The position numbers and the translations under genes are program-made. Positions 51,616 to 59,926 of a stretch of DNA of 60,529 nucleotides are shown here, one piece after another. Under the pieces are notes generated by a model. The model was not told the DNA's origin. It searched no databases and saw only the letters and a list, made by a program, of their open reading frames with translations. The DNA is taken from positions 1 through 60,529 of the forward strand of contig CAVSRB010000010.1 of the NCBI GenBank assembly GCA_963730305.1, given 5' to 3'. Position 1 is the stretch's first letter, and each line of letters begins with the position of its first letter. Source of the stretch: CAMYMQ01 sp963730305. GTDB lineage: Bacteria; Pseudomonadota; Alphaproteobacteria; Bin65.

Positions 51616-51670
51616 TTGACAAATTGACTAGACGATCGTCTACTAATCACTAGTTGGTCGACCAACTAGT
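51616..51670. promoter_or_regulatory. TetR divergent promoter with two palindromes
   Basis: TTGACA at 51616 and TCTACT or TACTAA about 17-19 bases on form a promoter for the TetR gene. A perfect 14-bp palindrome TAGACGATCGTCTA (51629-51642) sits between the two hexamers. A perfect 22-bp palindrome (51649-51670, arms ACTAGTTGGT/ACCAACTAGT with central CG) lies just before the ribosome-binding site. Both are placed for autorepression. Confidence 0.65.
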
Positions 51671-51684
51671 CATCGGAGATCGCC

Positions 51685-52287
51685 GTGAGCCTGGAGACCC
51701 GAAGGCAGCTGCTCGACGTCGGGCTCGATGCGGTGCGCGCCGGCGGCTATTCGGCCGTCAGCATCCAGGACATCGTGCGCGCCGCCGGCGTGCCCAAGGG
51801 CTCGTTCCACTACTACTTCGCCTCGAAGGAGGCGTTCGCGCTCGCGCTGATGAAGCATTTCGCCGGCCGCATGGCGGCGGTCGCCGACACGTTGCGGCCG
51901 GATGGCGGCACCCCGGCGGGCGACCGGCTGCGCCGCTTCTTCCGCGCCTACGCCGCGCGCATGGAGGACGAGGACTTCCGCACCGGCTGCCTGTTCGGGG
52001 TGATGGCGCTGGAAGCGGGCGCAGTCGGCGATGCGGTGCGCGAGCGGGTCGCCGCCGGGCTCGACGCCTTCGCCGCGGCGCTGGCGCCGGCGATCCGGGA
52101 GGCGCAGGCCGAGGGCGCGATCGCCGACCAGGCCGACGCCGACACGCTCGCCGCCTTCCTGGTCGACGCCTGGCAGGGCGCGCTGCTGCGCATGCGGGTG
52201 GAGGGCAACGACGCGCCGCTGCGCCGGTTCGAGCGGGTCGTGCTTGGCGGGCTGCTCGGCGGACCGGCAAGGGAGAAAAAGCGATGA
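51685..52287 (+). CDS. TetR/AcrR family regulator
   Basis: 200 residues. The HTH is SIQDIVRAAGVPKGSFHYYF (residues 30-50), and HYYFASKEAFALAL is typical of TetR proteins. The C-terminal ligand domain from residue 70 on has FRTGCLFGVMALEAGAVGDA, found in the subgroup that senses reactive electrophiles and CoA-linked compounds. GTG 51685 has GGAG upstream. It is divergent from the ligase-lyase-hydratase operon, which it probably represses. It overlaps the next membrane gene by 4 bases (ATGA). Confidence 0.9.
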   Translation: MSLETRRQLLDVGLDAVRAGGYSAVSIQDIVRAAGVPKGSFHYYFASKEAFALALMKHFAGRMAAVADTLRPDGGTPAGDRLRRFFRAYAARMEDEDFRTGCLFGVMALEAGAVGDAVRERVAAGLDAFAAALAPAIREAQAEGAIADQADADTLAAFLVDAWQGALLRMRVEGNDAPLRRFERVVLGGLLGGPAREKKR

Positions 52288-52715
52288 ATCCGATCCGCAA
52301 CTTCCTCCAGATGCGCCGCGACCTTGCCGCCGTCCGGCCGGGGATCGATATCTGGGGCGCGATCCTCAACGTGCCCCTTATCCTCGGCGGGCTGGTCTTC
52401 GTCGCCACCGTCGAGGGCGCGCTGGTCCTGGCCACGACGCTGCTGTCGCTGGTCGTCGCGCCGGCGATGCACAAGCGCCGGCCCTTGAGCCGCCTGATGG
52501 GCCTGAGCCACCTGCCCTGGCTGGCGCTGATCCCCGCGCTCGCCTGGTGGCTCGCCACCCGCGCGCACGGCGTCGTCTTCCAGGTCTGGTTGGCCTACGC
52601 CATCGTGGTGATGACGGTCAGCGTCGTGTTCGATGCGGTCGACCTGTGGCGCTACCTGGCGACCGACAACAAGACCTATGCGGACGGCCGCCGCCCGGCG
52701 TCACCGGTATCTTGA
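52284..52715 (+). CDS. Membrane protein of unknown function
   Basis: 143 residues with four hydrophobic helices (GAILNVPLILGGLVFVATVE; ALVLATTLLSLVVAPAMHKR; LPWLALIPALAWWLATRAHG; VWLAYAIVVMTVSVVFDAVD). I do not recognise the family. It is translationally coupled to the TetR gene by a 4-base overlap, so it should be expressed with the regulator and may be involved in uptake or export for the adjacent CoA pathway, or may respond to the same signal. Confidence 0.75.
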   Translation: MNPIRNFLQMRRDLAAVRPGIDIWGAILNVPLILGGLVFVATVEGALVLATTLLSLVVAPAMHKRRPLSRLMGLSHLPWLALIPALAWWLATRAHGVVFQVWLAYAIVVMTVSVVFDAVDLWRYLATDNKTYADGRRPASPVS

Positions 52716-52764
52716 AATAATTCCTAATCTTCTTACGTAACGAAGCCCGGCTCGTTGCCCTGGC

Positions 52765-52876
52765 CTCCGCCGGGGACCATGCGATGCCGGGGGCGTCGTC
52801 TCACGCTGCGGGCTCGGCGAAGAGGGCGGGGCGGACGGCCTGTTCCTGCCAAGCATCAGCCTTCGGATGGCGGATC
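52765..52876 (-). repeat. Stem-loop repeat family, copy 3 (degenerate arms)
   Basis: On the minus strand it reads GGCTGATGCTTGGCAGGAAC, then AGGCCGTCCG, CTCTTCGCCGAGC, GCAGCGTGAGACGACG and ATGGTCCCCGG, in the same order as the copy at 3991-4098. One arm has changed (GCTTGGCAG), weakening the stem. Confidence 0.65.
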
Positions 52877-52926
52877 GCGGCTTCAACCACCTCGCTGGCT
52901 CTCGGTCCCGGCTCGAAGCCCGTCCC

Positions 52927-52966
52927 GATGACAAATGCTGACAATTGATGACATCTGATGACGGTA
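52927..52966 (+). promoter_or_regulatory. Four 10-bp iterons GATGACANNT
   Basis: GATGACAAAT, GCTGACAATT, GATGACATCT, GATGACGGTA: four consecutive 10-mers with exact 10-base period. The motif is related to GATAACCNNT of the triple at 53152, 185 bases downstream. It lies in a gene-free gap (52716-53267) otherwise filled by repeats. Confidence 0.5.
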
Positions 52967-52978
52967 TACAGCGCGCCG

Positions 52979-53140
52979 AGCCCTCTCCCTCGGGGAGAGG
53001 GTTGCGCAGGGTTGGCGCGGCGCAGCCGGGCCTTACCCGAAGCTGGGTGAGGGGTCACTCGCCGAGGCCGGTCCCCTCACCCTCCCGTTGCTCATGCAAC
53101 GGGCCCCTCCCTCTCCCCAGGGAGAGGGGAAGGACCCACC
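52979..53140. repeat. Intergenic repeat pair (CCCTCTCC...GGAGAGGG type)
   Basis: CCCTCTCCCTCGGGGAGAGG, GGGTGAGGGG, then CCCCTCACCCTCCCGTTGC and CCCTCTCCCCAGGGAGAGGG. These are two facing copies of a widely dispersed bacterial repeat with strong hairpins. Confidence 0.75.
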
Positions 53141-53151
53141 GCCGCCAGAAA

Positions 53152-53181
53152 GATAACCCTTGATAACCGATGATAACCTTT
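53152..53181 (+). promoter_or_regulatory. Three 10-bp iterons GATAACCNNT upstream of argG
   Basis: GATAACCCTT, GATAACCGAT, GATAACCTTT with exact 10-base period, 86 bases before the argG start codon. Near-identical to 3621-3650, and in the same orientation toward the downstream gene. A likely binding site for an unidentified protein. Confidence 0.6.
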
Positions 53182-53267
53182 CGCCTCCTTTTCGCTCCGC
53201 TTGTCGCGCGGGCGGCAATGCCTATACTCCGGCCGGATTCCGCCCCGGGCCTATGGAGGTTATGCGT

Positions 53268-54494
<1,227 letters not shown>

Positions 54495-54514
54495 GCCGGC
54501 CCGCCGCGGGACGA

Positions 54515-55318
54515 CTACCGGACGTCCCCGCCCAGCCGGTCCAGCCGCAGGCGGTGGCGCGCGTCGGTGATCCGCGACGCGGTCAGGTAGACGGCGGCGA
54601 GCACGCCCAGGCCGGTGCCGCCGGCGATCAGGAACATGATCATCAGCTGGTACTTGATGGCGTGTTCGGGCGAGGCGCCAGCGAGCAGCTGGCCGGTCAT
54701 CATCCCCGGGATCGCGACCACGCCGGTCGCCGCCATCGAATTGATGATGGGGATCAGGCCGCTGCGCATGGCGTCGCGCAGGGTCTCGGACAGGGCGACC
54801 CACTTGGTCTCGCCCAGCGCCAGCCGCGCCTCGACGGCGTTGCGGTCGCGGGCCGCGGCGGTGGTCAGGGTGTCGACGCCGATGGCGATCCCGGTCATCG
54901 TGTTGCCGAGGATCATGCCGAGCAGCGGCAGGGCGTAGCGCGGGTCGTACCACGGGTGGGCGCCGACGATCGCGGTCAGGGCGACGACCGTGACCACCCC
55001 CGCGGCGGTCAGCATCGAGCCGGTGCCCAGGCCATAGCTCCACCAGCCGGCCAGCCGCCGCTTCTGCCGGGCGCGCGACTCCCAGCCGGCGATCAGGACC
55101 ATGACCACGGCGGCGAGTCCGGTCCACAGCGGCGAGGCGAGCCGGAACAGGGTCTCGAGCACGAGGCCGAGCAGGGCGAGCTGGACCGCCATGCGGGCGC
55201 CGGCGACCAGGATCTGACGGGTGATGCCCAGCCGCAGCGCCAGCGACAGCGCCGCGTGGATGCACAGGAAGGCGGCCGCCAGGACGAGGTCGAGATAGGA
55301 GAGCGGGACCGAGCTCAT
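54515..55318 (-). CDS. fetB: FetB-type iron export ABC permease (UPF0014)
   Basis: 267 residues, seven predicted helices. The start SYLDLVLAAAFLCIHAALSL and the block VAGARMAVQLALLGLVLETL are family-typical, as are LPLLGMILGNTMTGIAIGVD and GVVAIPGMMTGQLLAGASPE. With FetA it exports iron and protects against peroxide in E. coli. The gene follows fetA by 30 bases on the same strand and converges with argG. Confidence 0.92.
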   Translation of the reverse strand: MSSVPLSYLDLVLAAAFLCIHAALSLALRLGITRQILVAGARMAVQLALLGLVLETLFRLASPLWTGLAAVVMVLIAGWESRARQKRRLAGWWSYGLGTGSMLTAAGVVTVVALTAIVGAHPWYDPRYALPLLGMILGNTMTGIAIGVDTLTTAAARDRNAVEARLALGETKWVALSETLRDAMRSGLIPIINSMAATGVVAIPGMMTGQLLAGASPEHAIKYQLMIMFLIAGGTGLGVLAAVYLTASRITDARHRLRLDRLGGDVR

Positions 55319-55348
55319 GGCGCTGCGCCGGTCACGGTGTTGCCCCCG

Positions 55349-55958
55349 TCACGGCGCCGCCTCGACCACCGCGCCGTCCTCGATCCGCAGCCGCCGGCCG
55401 GCCAGGCGCTCGGCCTGGTCGCCGCTGTGGGTGACGATCAGCACGCTGGCGCCGGCGTCGAGCCGGGCCCGGACCAGGGCCTCGACCCGCTCGGTCGCTT
55501 CCGCGTCGAGCGCCGCGGTCGGCTCGTCGAGCAGCAGCACGTCCGGGTCGCGCCGGAGCAGCCGCGCGAAGGCGAGGCGCTGTCGCTCGCCGGTCGACAG
55601 GTTGCGCACGGTCCAGTCGAGCGCCTCGGCGGGCAGGCCGAGCGAACCCAGCAGGTCGACCAGGGGGCTTTGTGTCCGGTGGCGAAGTCCCGAAGTGATC
55701 GCCGACCCGGTCGGCCCACCAGCCCGGCTCGGCGGCGAGATAGCCGACCGAGCGCCGCCACACCGGCGCGGGCACGGCGCTGCGGCGGGTCGCGCCCGCC
55801 ACCGCGTCGCCCTCGTTGGGGTCGAGGTCGGCGATGGCGCGCAACAGCACGGTCTTGCCCGACCCCGACGGGCCGGACAGGGCGACGCACTCGCCATCGC
55901 CGAAGGTCAGGTCGACCGGGGCGAGGCCGCGCGCCGAGAGGGCTTCGAGCGCGAGCAC
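55349..55958 (-). CDS. fetA: FetA-type ABC ATPase, frameshifted
   Basis: About 203 residues. Walker A is VALSGPSGSGKTVLLRAIAD; signature NLSTGERQRLAFARLLRRDP; Walker B VLLLDEPTAALDAEATERV; switch His in VLIVTHSGDQAERLAG. A frame break near 55680 (RVGDHFGTSP, then PLVDLLGSLGLPAEALDW) lies between the Q-loop region and the signature. It pairs with FetB downstream. ATG 55958 is 14 bases after the NnrU-family gene, so nnrU-fetA-fetB may be one transcript. Confidence 0.85.
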
Positions 55959-55971
55959 GGCCGCCCGCCGC

Positions 55972-56664
55972 TCAGGCGGGGAACGGGCTGACGCCGAACA
56001 GGTGGCGGTGGCCCATCAGGATGATGGCGTAGAGCGCCAGCCCGGCAAGCGGCCGCCACCAGCCGATCCCGCGCCAGTCGATCGCGGTCCGGCCCTGGAC
56101 CGCGGCCAGGAAGGGCACCGCCGAGGTCCGCATGGCGTAGGGACCCCATTCGGCGCCGACGGTCTGCATCTTCTTATGATCCTGCATCGGCATGCCCAGG
56201 AAGGAGAGCACCGCCAGCCCGCCGAACAGGTAGATCGAGGCCAGGTCGCCGTTGACCAGCAGATGCGCGAGCGCCCACAGGCCGATCGCCCAGAACAGCG
56301 GGTGGCGGGTGATGGTCGTGATCCCGACCGCCGGGTCGGGCGCGGCCGCCGCGCCCTCCATCCCGGCCATCGCCGGGTTGCGGGTGGTCAGCGCGGCGAC
56401 CAGCAGGATCATCGCCACCGGCACCACCAGGATCGGCACCCACGGCATCCACGGCGCGACCGGCCACACCGGCTCGAACGGCGCGTGGGCGTAGGCCCAG
56501 ATCATCCAGACGAAGGACACCCCGGAGAGCAGCGAGAACAGGCCGCGGTACGGCCCCTCGCCGATCCGGGCGATCAGGGCCGGCCGCAGAGACGTGCTGC
56601 TGAGCAGGTGGATCCCGACGAACAGGATCGCCGCCCACAGGACATGCTCGCTCGAACCGACCAT
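55972..56664 (-). CDS. NnrU family membrane protein
   Basis: 230 residues, six helices. Family marks include HVLWAAILFVGIHLLSSTSL, GVSFVWMIWAYAHAPFEPVW and TRHPLFWAIGLWALAHLLVN, with the histidines that are conserved in NnrU and in the related 15-cis-zeta-carotene isomerase (Z-ISO), where they bind heme. NnrU was named for a link to denitrification; no denitrification gene is in the window, so the function here is open. It is divergent from pcm. Confidence 0.9.
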   Translation of the reverse strand: MVGSSEHVLWAAILFVGIHLLSSTSLRPALIARIGEGPYRGLFSLLSGVSFVWMIWAYAHAPFEPVWPVAPWMPWVPILVVPVAMILLVAALTTRNPAMAGMEGAAAAPDPAVGITTITRHPLFWAIGLWALAHLLVNGDLASIYLFGGLAVLSFLGMPMQDHKKMQTVGAEWGPYAMRTSAVPFLAAVQGRTAIDWRGIGWWRPLAGLALYAIILMGHRHLFGVSPFPA

Positions 56665-56900
56665 TTGGCTACCGCCCCCTTGCCCGGGCCTTGCTGACGC
56701 GATCGGGCCGGCGCCCTCTCCGTGCGGGGCCGATCCGGCGAGCGGGCATGGTGGCCCGAGCGCCCGCGCCGGTCAATCGCGGCCCGGACGGCTGGCCCCA
56801 GGGGGCGGCAAAGTCGCCGCTTGCGTTTGCTCCCGCGGGAAGGTGCAATAGGCCCGCGCCGGCCGCCTGTCGCGGCCGGGAGCGCGAGCGAGTTCTGGCG

Positions 56901-57590
56901 ATGGACGAGGATACCGAGTTCCAAGTGCAGCGGCGGGCGATGCTCGAGGCGATCGACCTGCACATGCGCACGGCTGCCGAGCAGCTCGGCAGCGCGCCGC
57001 TGTCGCCCGACGTGATGGCGGTGATGGGCGACGTGCCGCGCCACGAGTTCGTCCCCGTCGAGATGCGCACCTATGCCTATCTCGACCAGCCGCTGCCGAT
57101 CGGCTGCGACAAGACCATCTCGCAGCCCTTCATCGTCGCGTTGATGACCCACCTGCTCGAGGTCGGGCCCGAGCATAGCGTGCTCGAGGTCGGCACCGGC
57201 CTCGGCTACCAGGCGGCGGTGCTGTCGCGGCTGGCGAAGCAGGTCTACTCGGTCGAGATCATCGAGGAGCTGGCCAAGCGCGCCCGCGGCCGGCTCAAGC
57301 GGCTCAAGATCGACAACGTCGAGATCCGCGTCGGCGACGGCGCCCAGGGCTGGCCGGAGCACGCCCCGTTCGACCGGATCATCATGACCGCCGCGCCCCA
57401 CCTGATCCCCGCCGCCCTGCTCGGCCAGCTCAAGCGGGGCGGGCGCATGGTGCTGCCCGCCGGCATCGCCGACGACCAGCGGCTGATGGTGGTCGACAAG
57501 AACGAGCAGGGCCGCATCCAGACCCGCGAGATCCTGGCGGTCCGCTTCTCCGAGCTCGAGGGCGAGGACCGGGAGCAGCCGCTGAGCTGA
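56901..57590 (+). CDS. pcm: Protein-L-isoaspartate O-methyltransferase
   Basis: Repairs isoaspartyl residues in aged proteins by SAM-dependent methylation. 229 residues. The SAM-binding block is SVLEVGTGLGYQAAVLSRLA, preceded by CDKTISQPFIVALMTHLLEV, the family's substrate motif; GAQGWPEHAPFDRIIMTAAP and GGRMVLPAG complete the fold. There is no signal peptide, so it is cytoplasmic. ATG 56901 is chosen by homology; open frame upstream is not conserved. Confidence 0.93.
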   Translation: MDEDTEFQVQRRAMLEAIDLHMRTAAEQLGSAPLSPDVMAVMGDVPRHEFVPVEMRTYAYLDQPLPIGCDKTISQPFIVALMTHLLEVGPEHSVLEVGTGLGYQAAVLSRLAKQVYSVEIIEELAKRARGRLKRLKIDNVEIRVGDGAQGWPEHAPFDRIIMTAAPHLIPAALLGQLKRGGRMVLPAGIADDQRLMVVDKNEQGRIQTREILAVRFSELEGEDREQPLS

Positions 57591-57621
57591 CGGCGGGGGC
57601 GGGCGTCGTTGGTCGCCTATG

Positions 57622-57987
57622 CTATTCGAGGTGCACCATCAGGGCGACGGCCTCGACGCCCCCCATCGCCTTGGCGGTATGGCCTTTGCCCGAGGTGTCC
57701 TCCATCAGCAGGACATCGCCCGGCACGAGGGACATGGTCGTCCCGTCGCTCGTCGTGCCTTCGACCTCGCCGGACAAGACGACGAAGACCTGGCGGCGGG
57801 GCGAGGGATGGAAGCCGCTGTCCCAGCCGGCGGGGAAGCGGAGGAAATGGTGCCGGGTCGAGTCGACCGGGGCCGAGACCTCCAGCGGCGGGGCCGGCGG
57901 CGCGAAGTCCATCGGCACGAACGCGGCCTCGATCTCCTCCGCATGGCTCTCGCCATGCTCGTCGGCATAGAGCCTCATGTATTTCAT
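57622..57987 (-). CDS. Cupin domain protein
   Basis: 121 residues forming a single cupin barrel. The first motif is poor (HHFLRFPAGWDSGFHPSPRR), with GEVEGTTSDGTTMSLVPGDV between, and the second is GDVLLMEDTSGKGHTAKAMG with one histidine. Metal binding is therefore uncertain. Homologues are small proteins of unknown role. The start MKYMRLYADEHGESHAEEI at 57987 is used; the open frame before it has no family character. Confidence 0.82.
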   Translation of the reverse strand: MKYMRLYADEHGESHAEEIEAAFVPMDFAPPAPPLEVSAPVDSTRHHFLRFPAGWDSGFHPSPRRQVFVVLSGEVEGTTSDGTTMSLVPGDVLLMEDTSGKGHTAKAMGGVEAVALMVHLE

Positions 57988-58134
57988 GCGTAGCGTTCCT
58001 TCCCTCCGTTGCGGACGGTCGAGCGGACACGTTCGAGAGCGATTGTGCAAGCGCGGTGTAGGGCTTCCGCTCTGCGCCGCCGGGCGCGGGCGCCGGATCC
58101 TACCGGGTGATCGCCAAGGGACGACGACGCGCGG

Positions 58135-59037
58135 CTAGACTTCCGGCTCGGCGATCCCGGCAGCGTGGCAGGCGGCGGTGACCGTGTTGGCGAGCAGGCA
58201 GGCGATGGTCATCGGCCCGACCCCGCCCGGGACCGGCGTGATCGCACCGGCGACCCTGACCGCCTCGTCGAAGTCGACGTCGCCGACCAGTCGGGTCTTG
58301 CCCGGCTCGGCGCCGGGGCGGTCGTCGTCGATCCGGTTCATGCCGACGTCGATCACGGTCGCGCCCGGCTTGATCCAGTCGCCCTTGATCATGCGCGGCC
58401 GGCCGACCGCGGCGACCAGGATGTCGGCGCGGCGGCATTCCTCGTCGAGGTCCCGGGTGCGCGAATGGGCGATGGTCACGGTGCAGTTGGCGCCGAGCAG
58501 GAGCTGGGCCATCGGCTTGCCGACGATGTTGGAGCGGCCGACGACCAGCGCCCGGAGCCCGGTCAGGTCGCCGAGCCGGTCCTTGAGCATCATCAGGCAG
58601 CCCCGCGGCGTGCACGGCACCAGCCCCGCGCCGCCGGTCGACAAGAGGCCGACGTTGATCAGGTGGAAGCCGTCGACGTCCTTGGCCGGGTCGATCGCGG
58701 CCAGCACCGCGGATTCGGAGATCTGGTCGGGCAGGGGAAGCTGGACGAGGATGCCGTGGACGGCGGACGCCTCGTTGAGCTCCGCGACCAGCGTGAGCAG
58801 CGCCTCCTGCGTCGTCTCGGCGGGCAGGCGGTGCTCGAACGAGTGCATGCCGACCTCGACCGTCGCCTTGCCCTTGTTGCGGACGTAGACCTGGCTCGCC
58901 GGGTCCTCGCCGACCAGCACGACGGCGAGGCCGGGCGTCAGGTCGTGTTCGCGCTTCAGGACGTCGACCTGGCGGCCGACCCGCGCGCGCACGCCGGCCG
59001 CGAAGGCCTTGCCGTCAATGATGTCAGCGCTGCTCAT
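58135..59037 (-). CDS. folD: Methylenetetrahydrofolate dehydrogenase/cyclohydrolase
   Basis: Bifunctional one-carbon enzyme: oxidises 5,10-methylene-THF and hydrolyses methenyl-THF to 10-formyl-THF. 300 residues. Active-site lysine is in SQVYVRNKGKATVEVGM, with GILVQLPLPDQI near it. The NADP-binding block is ALVVGRSNIVGKPMAQLLL, and ITPVPGGVGPMTIACLLANT is the second family signature. ATG 59037; it overlaps the DUF167 gene by 14 bases and is the last gene of yggT-yggU-folD. Confidence 0.96.
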   Translation of the reverse strand: MSSADIIDGKAFAAGVRARVGRQVDVLKREHDLTPGLAVVLVGEDPASQVYVRNKGKATVEVGMHSFEHRLPAETTQEALLTLVAELNEASAVHGILVQLPLPDQISESAVLAAIDPAKDVDGFHLINVGLLSTGGAGLVPCTPRGCLMMLKDRLGDLTGLRALVVGRSNIVGKPMAQLLLGANCTVTIAHSRTRDLDEECRRADILVAAVGRPRMIKGDWIKPGATVIDVGMNRIDDDRPGAEPGKTRLVGDVDFDEAVRVAGAITPVPGGVGPMTIACLLANTVTAACHAAGIAEPEV

Positions 59038-59353
59038 CGATCCCCTCCAACCATTGCCCGAGTTGTAGCGACAGCGCGGTTGCATCGCCACGCACCGCCA
59101 GCGTCTTGCGGCGGTCCGTCGCACCGCTCGCGATCTCGATCGTGCTCTTGGGCAGGCGCCATTCCTTGGCCAGCAGCTTGATCAGCGCCGCGTTGGCCTT
59201 GCCGCCCTCGGGCACGGCCGTGACCGCGACCTTCAGCACCGACCCGCCGTCGGCCTCGGCCGCCAGGCCCTGGACCGCGTTGCGCCGGGCCTTGGGCGTC
59301 AGCCGCACCGCGACCCGGACCCCGTCGGCGGCGGCGGTGACCGGCGACGCCAA
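59024..59353 (-). CDS. DUF167/YggU family protein
   Basis: 109 residues of the YggU fold: VRVAVRLTPKARRNAVQGLA at the start, VTAVPEGGKANAALIKLLAK with the conserved GKAN, and STIEIASGATDRRKTLAVRG. The biochemical role of the family is unknown. It is between yggT (3-base gap) and folD (14-base overlap), an arrangement seen in many Alphaproteobacteria. Confidence 0.9.
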   Translation of the reverse strand: MASPVTAAADGVRVAVRLTPKARRNAVQGLAAEADGGSVLKVAVTAVPEGGKANAALIKLLAKEWRLPKSTIEIASGATDRRKTLAVRGDATALSLQLGQWLEGIDEQR

Positions 59354-59356
59354 GGG

Positions 59357-59620
59357 TCAGCCGAAGCAGGCCGGGACGAAGGCGTATTCGCGCAACAGCA
59401 TGCGCGCCAGCCACAGGCCGAGGAACAGCACCAGCGGCGACAGGTCGAGCATCCCGGTGTCCGGCAGGAAGCGGCGGATCGGCCCAAGGACGGGCTCGGT
59501 CACCCGCTGGAGGATGTCGAACACGATGTTGACGAAGCGGTTGTAGGCGTTGACCACGCCGAACGACATCAACATGCTGACGATCACGTAGACGATCAGC
59601 ACCCAGGTATAGAGCTGCAA
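59357..59620 (-). CDS. YggT family membrane protein
   Basis: 87 residues, two helices (WVLIVYVIVSMLMSFGVVNA and LDLSPLVLFLGLWLARMLL) separated by RVTEPVLGPIRRFLPDTGM, the conserved YggT motif. The family has been connected with osmotic tolerance and with chloroplast/cell-division proteins; no specific activity is proven. First gene of the yggT-yggU-folD set. Confidence 0.92.
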   Translation of the reverse strand: MQLYTWVLIVYVIVSMLMSFGVVNAYNRFVNIVFDILQRVTEPVLGPIRRFLPDTGMLDLSPLVLFLGLWLARMLLREYAFVPACFG

Positions 59621-59769
59621 GAGGTAGTCGATCAGGGTGACGAGTGGAGCACATGGCCTGGGCGCTGGAAATGACGGGACCGCGCGACCCTAAAGGGCGG
59701 CCGTCCGGGGTTCAAGTGGCGGCGTGGAATACCATATTGTCGGACATCGGCGGTGGTTGGTGGCGAGGC

Positions 59770-59798
59770 TTGACACCGTGTCGGGCCCTGAACATTAT
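59770..59798 (+). promoter_or_regulatory. Sigma-70-type promoter of tRNA-Ala
   Basis: TTGACA (59770-59775), 17-base spacer, CATTAT (59793-59798). The consensus -35 and optimal spacing place transcription start near 59806, some 45 bases before the tRNA. Confidence 0.65.
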
Positions 59799-59850
59799 CC
59801 GCCGTCCCCGGCGCCGGCATGGATCCGCTTCCCCCGCCGCCGGATAGTGT

Positions 59851-59926
<76 letters not shown>

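Noticed and set aside
48441..51665. A single open frame of more than 1000 codons covering ligase and lyase, as if a fusion protein
   Set aside because: The frame arises because the ligase frameshift near 50750 puts its N-terminal half in frame with the lyase; the ligase C-terminal motifs are in another frame and the lyase has its own start with ATGA overlap.
59644..59850. Plus-strand frames between yggT and the tRNA
   Set aside because: They cover the tRNA promoter and run into the tRNA; no family similarity.
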